Shown piece after piece: positions 62,258 to 64,000 of a stretch of 64,000 nucleotides of DNA. The position numbers were made by a program, and so were the translations under genes. Location: contig NC_084674.1 of the NCBI RefSeq assembly GCF_028389875.1, positions 12,185,501 to 12,249,500 of the forward strand. The letters run 5' to 3'. The DNA is from Rhea pennata. Taxonomy: Eukaryota; Chordata; Aves; Rheiformes; Rheidae. Numbering within the stretch: the stretch's first letter is position 1; each line of letters begins with the position of its first letter. The notes under the pieces are model-generated. The model made no database searches and was not told the origin of the DNA. It saw nothing but the letters and a program-made list of their open reading frames with translations.

Positions 62258-64000
62258 GTACAACATGTAGCAGAGATGTGTAGCTCAGCAAGAAAGGGAT
62301 GAATCTGTGTGAAATAATTGCAGGGCACTTACTCATTTCTGGGATGTTTCACAATACAGGCTGTCATCCCACTGAGATGGGAAAATAACCACAGAGACTT
62401 TTTCCTGGTTCTCTTTTAGTAGCAAACTGGAAGACAGCACCTAAGAAAAATAACTGAGATTTGTCAAAGAAATGGCCAGAGTATATTATGCATTGCTTTG
62501 GAGCAGATGGTTGACATGTGTGACACTGGGGCTCTGTTCCTGCATCTGTTGGTACCCCAGCAAAGCTGTTTCCTGTATGTGGGTAGTAACAAGCCATTTG
62601 TGAAGAACACAAGGCTATCTCTGCATTTTGGCATCTGTACAATATTCTCATACCTTCTCCTGTGGAGCATTGTGGATGAACAGGATGATATTGTCATCTG
62701 TGAGTGAGGGAGACGATACTGTATTGTTTTATACTCACAGGAATCTAAGTAGGAGTTGTGGCAATGGGGTTAGCCATACTGCTGGTTGGCAAAGACTTTG
62801 GCACCTGTTGACTCTGGAAAACTCAAAACATGTTGCAACTTGGTGATTTATGTTTAATTGTAGCTTGTAAAGTGCTGGGCTATTTACCCGGAGCCTAACT
62901 TAGAATAGAAACAGGAAAATAAAAAGATCCAGCAAGCTCAATACCATTTGAAACCCAAACTGTTGCTCCAGACTGAGAGCAGCGTCACCGAGGCAGCTGT
63001 TCCCAGTTTGCATAACTAGTTCCATATGCCAGCAAGTGAGGGAGCAAGGGAATGCACGTTGCAAGCAGAGGCCCAGGCATTGCTTCCTTCTCCTTGAGCT
63101 TCAGAGGTGTATTTTTTTCAATAGGCTTTTTCCATGACACCATTGCACCTGCCTCTCTAAAGTTAGTTTGTTTTTCGGTGGCTTTGCCTCTGATAATCTC
63201 CCAGGGAGTTCATGGCAGAACAACATGATAACCTCCTTATGACCAGAGACGCATCAGTGATATTTTCAGAGTAGTTTAAATAGCTTTGGCCCCTTGAGAT
63301 GGAAAATGCCCACCCCACAGACATCTAGTCATTGGGAGCACGAAGTGAAGCAGGTGAGAGGAAGGCACCATCAGTGGTGGTTGGTCTTAACCCGTTTTCC
63401 TTCCCCAGTGTGCAGCAAGGAACAGGTTGTGCTATGATTAATGATAACAGCATCACCCACGTCATGGGTGAATTCTCAGTCTCTGGAGCCCCGGAGCCAT
63501 CTGTGTTGCAGCATGGTGGACAGGAGGGGTTCTTGGGTGTTGAAATGTTCTCTGCGAGGTCCTGCTGAAATGAGTCCTTTAAGAATAACAGTGGGATGCA
63601 AAATTTAGGGTGTGATGTGCCGTCAAGTGCAGCACCTTCTCCTTATGTATAGCACCCTTTTGCCAGCAGAGATTTTTAATTATTTAGAAATTTTCCCTGG
63701 TGCTTTCCATTCTGCATAGTGGAGAGATGAGCTATGCTAAAGGCTGGCAGCTTACTTAGGGGCTACTCAGAGGAGAATGTGGCAGAACTGGCATGCAGAG
63801 ACTGAAGTTATTCATCCTAGCAGGAGTCTTTGATAAGCATTGGTAGACACCAGTTTAGTGTGTCTGCATCATTGACCTAAATGACTGCAGTGATAAAACA
63901 GTGACCGTTTACATCCCAGAGGTGGTTGCATTTCAGTGCCAACTAAAGTCACATGTAAAGAATATGCCTCTTTGTGTAAGAGCCCTTGACAAACGGAAGA
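62258..64000 (+). other. SLC41A3 intron 6 (incomplete)
   Basis: Starts gtacaa. None of the following 1.7 kb encodes the expected next segment (in human SLC41A3 around DSRYLTPLVCL), so the next exon must lie beyond the window. A short A/T-rich run and random open frames are all that is visible. Confidence 0.75.

Noticed and set aside
1..64000. Endogenous retrovirus, CRISPR array or bacterial-type operon
   Set aside because: No LTR pairs, reverse transcriptase or gag/pol-like frames, spaced direct repeats or gene clusters with ribosome binding sites were seen.

Overview
This is a vertebrate nuclear genomic window, most likely from a bird. It has long stretches without genes, split exons with GT/AG borders, one CpG island, old CR1-type LINE remnants (the one near 11.3 kb looks like an avian CR1 3' end, the one near 29.7 kb like an older sauropsid type), MIR/CORE-SINE-like scraps and many simple repeats. 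I see nothing bacterial, no CRISPR array, no intact transposon and no viral gene. Species cannot be fixed from the sequence alone.

The only gene I can support is the 5' half of SLC41A3 (solute carrier family 41 member 3, an MgtE-type Mg2+ transporter) on the + strand from about 45.6 kb to beyond 62.3 kb. A CpG island (about 45.52-45.96 kb) holds a probable non-coding first exon. A first coding exon follows at 46785-47075, then four more coding exons at 57823-57930, 58966-59037, 59846-59990 and 62111-62257. Every junction has AG/GT borders and the reading frame stays intact across all of them (phases 0, 0, 0, 1, 1). They give about 254 residues, roughly half the length of the human protein as I remember it. 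The remaining exons must lie past position 64000.

The most interesting feature is inside the 10.7-kb second intron. At 51917-52111 a second exon encodes another version of the first membrane helix and ends in the same phase with its own GT donor. It looks like an alternative (mutually exclusive) first coding exon giving a transporter with a different N-terminus and first helix. Two more open, splice-bordered segments at 54.36-54.53 and 54.78-55.01 kb are weaker cassette-exon candidates.

The first 45 kb contain no exon I can recognise. They hold fossil repeats, microsatellites, a 40-bp tandem duplication, a 47-base A tract, a 64-bp AT palindromic tract, and an unusual 33-base exact match to the 5' half of tRNA-Ile(AAT) that stops just after the anticodon loop. 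The listed open reading frames there are short, overlap on both strands and resemble no family I know, so they are treated as chance.
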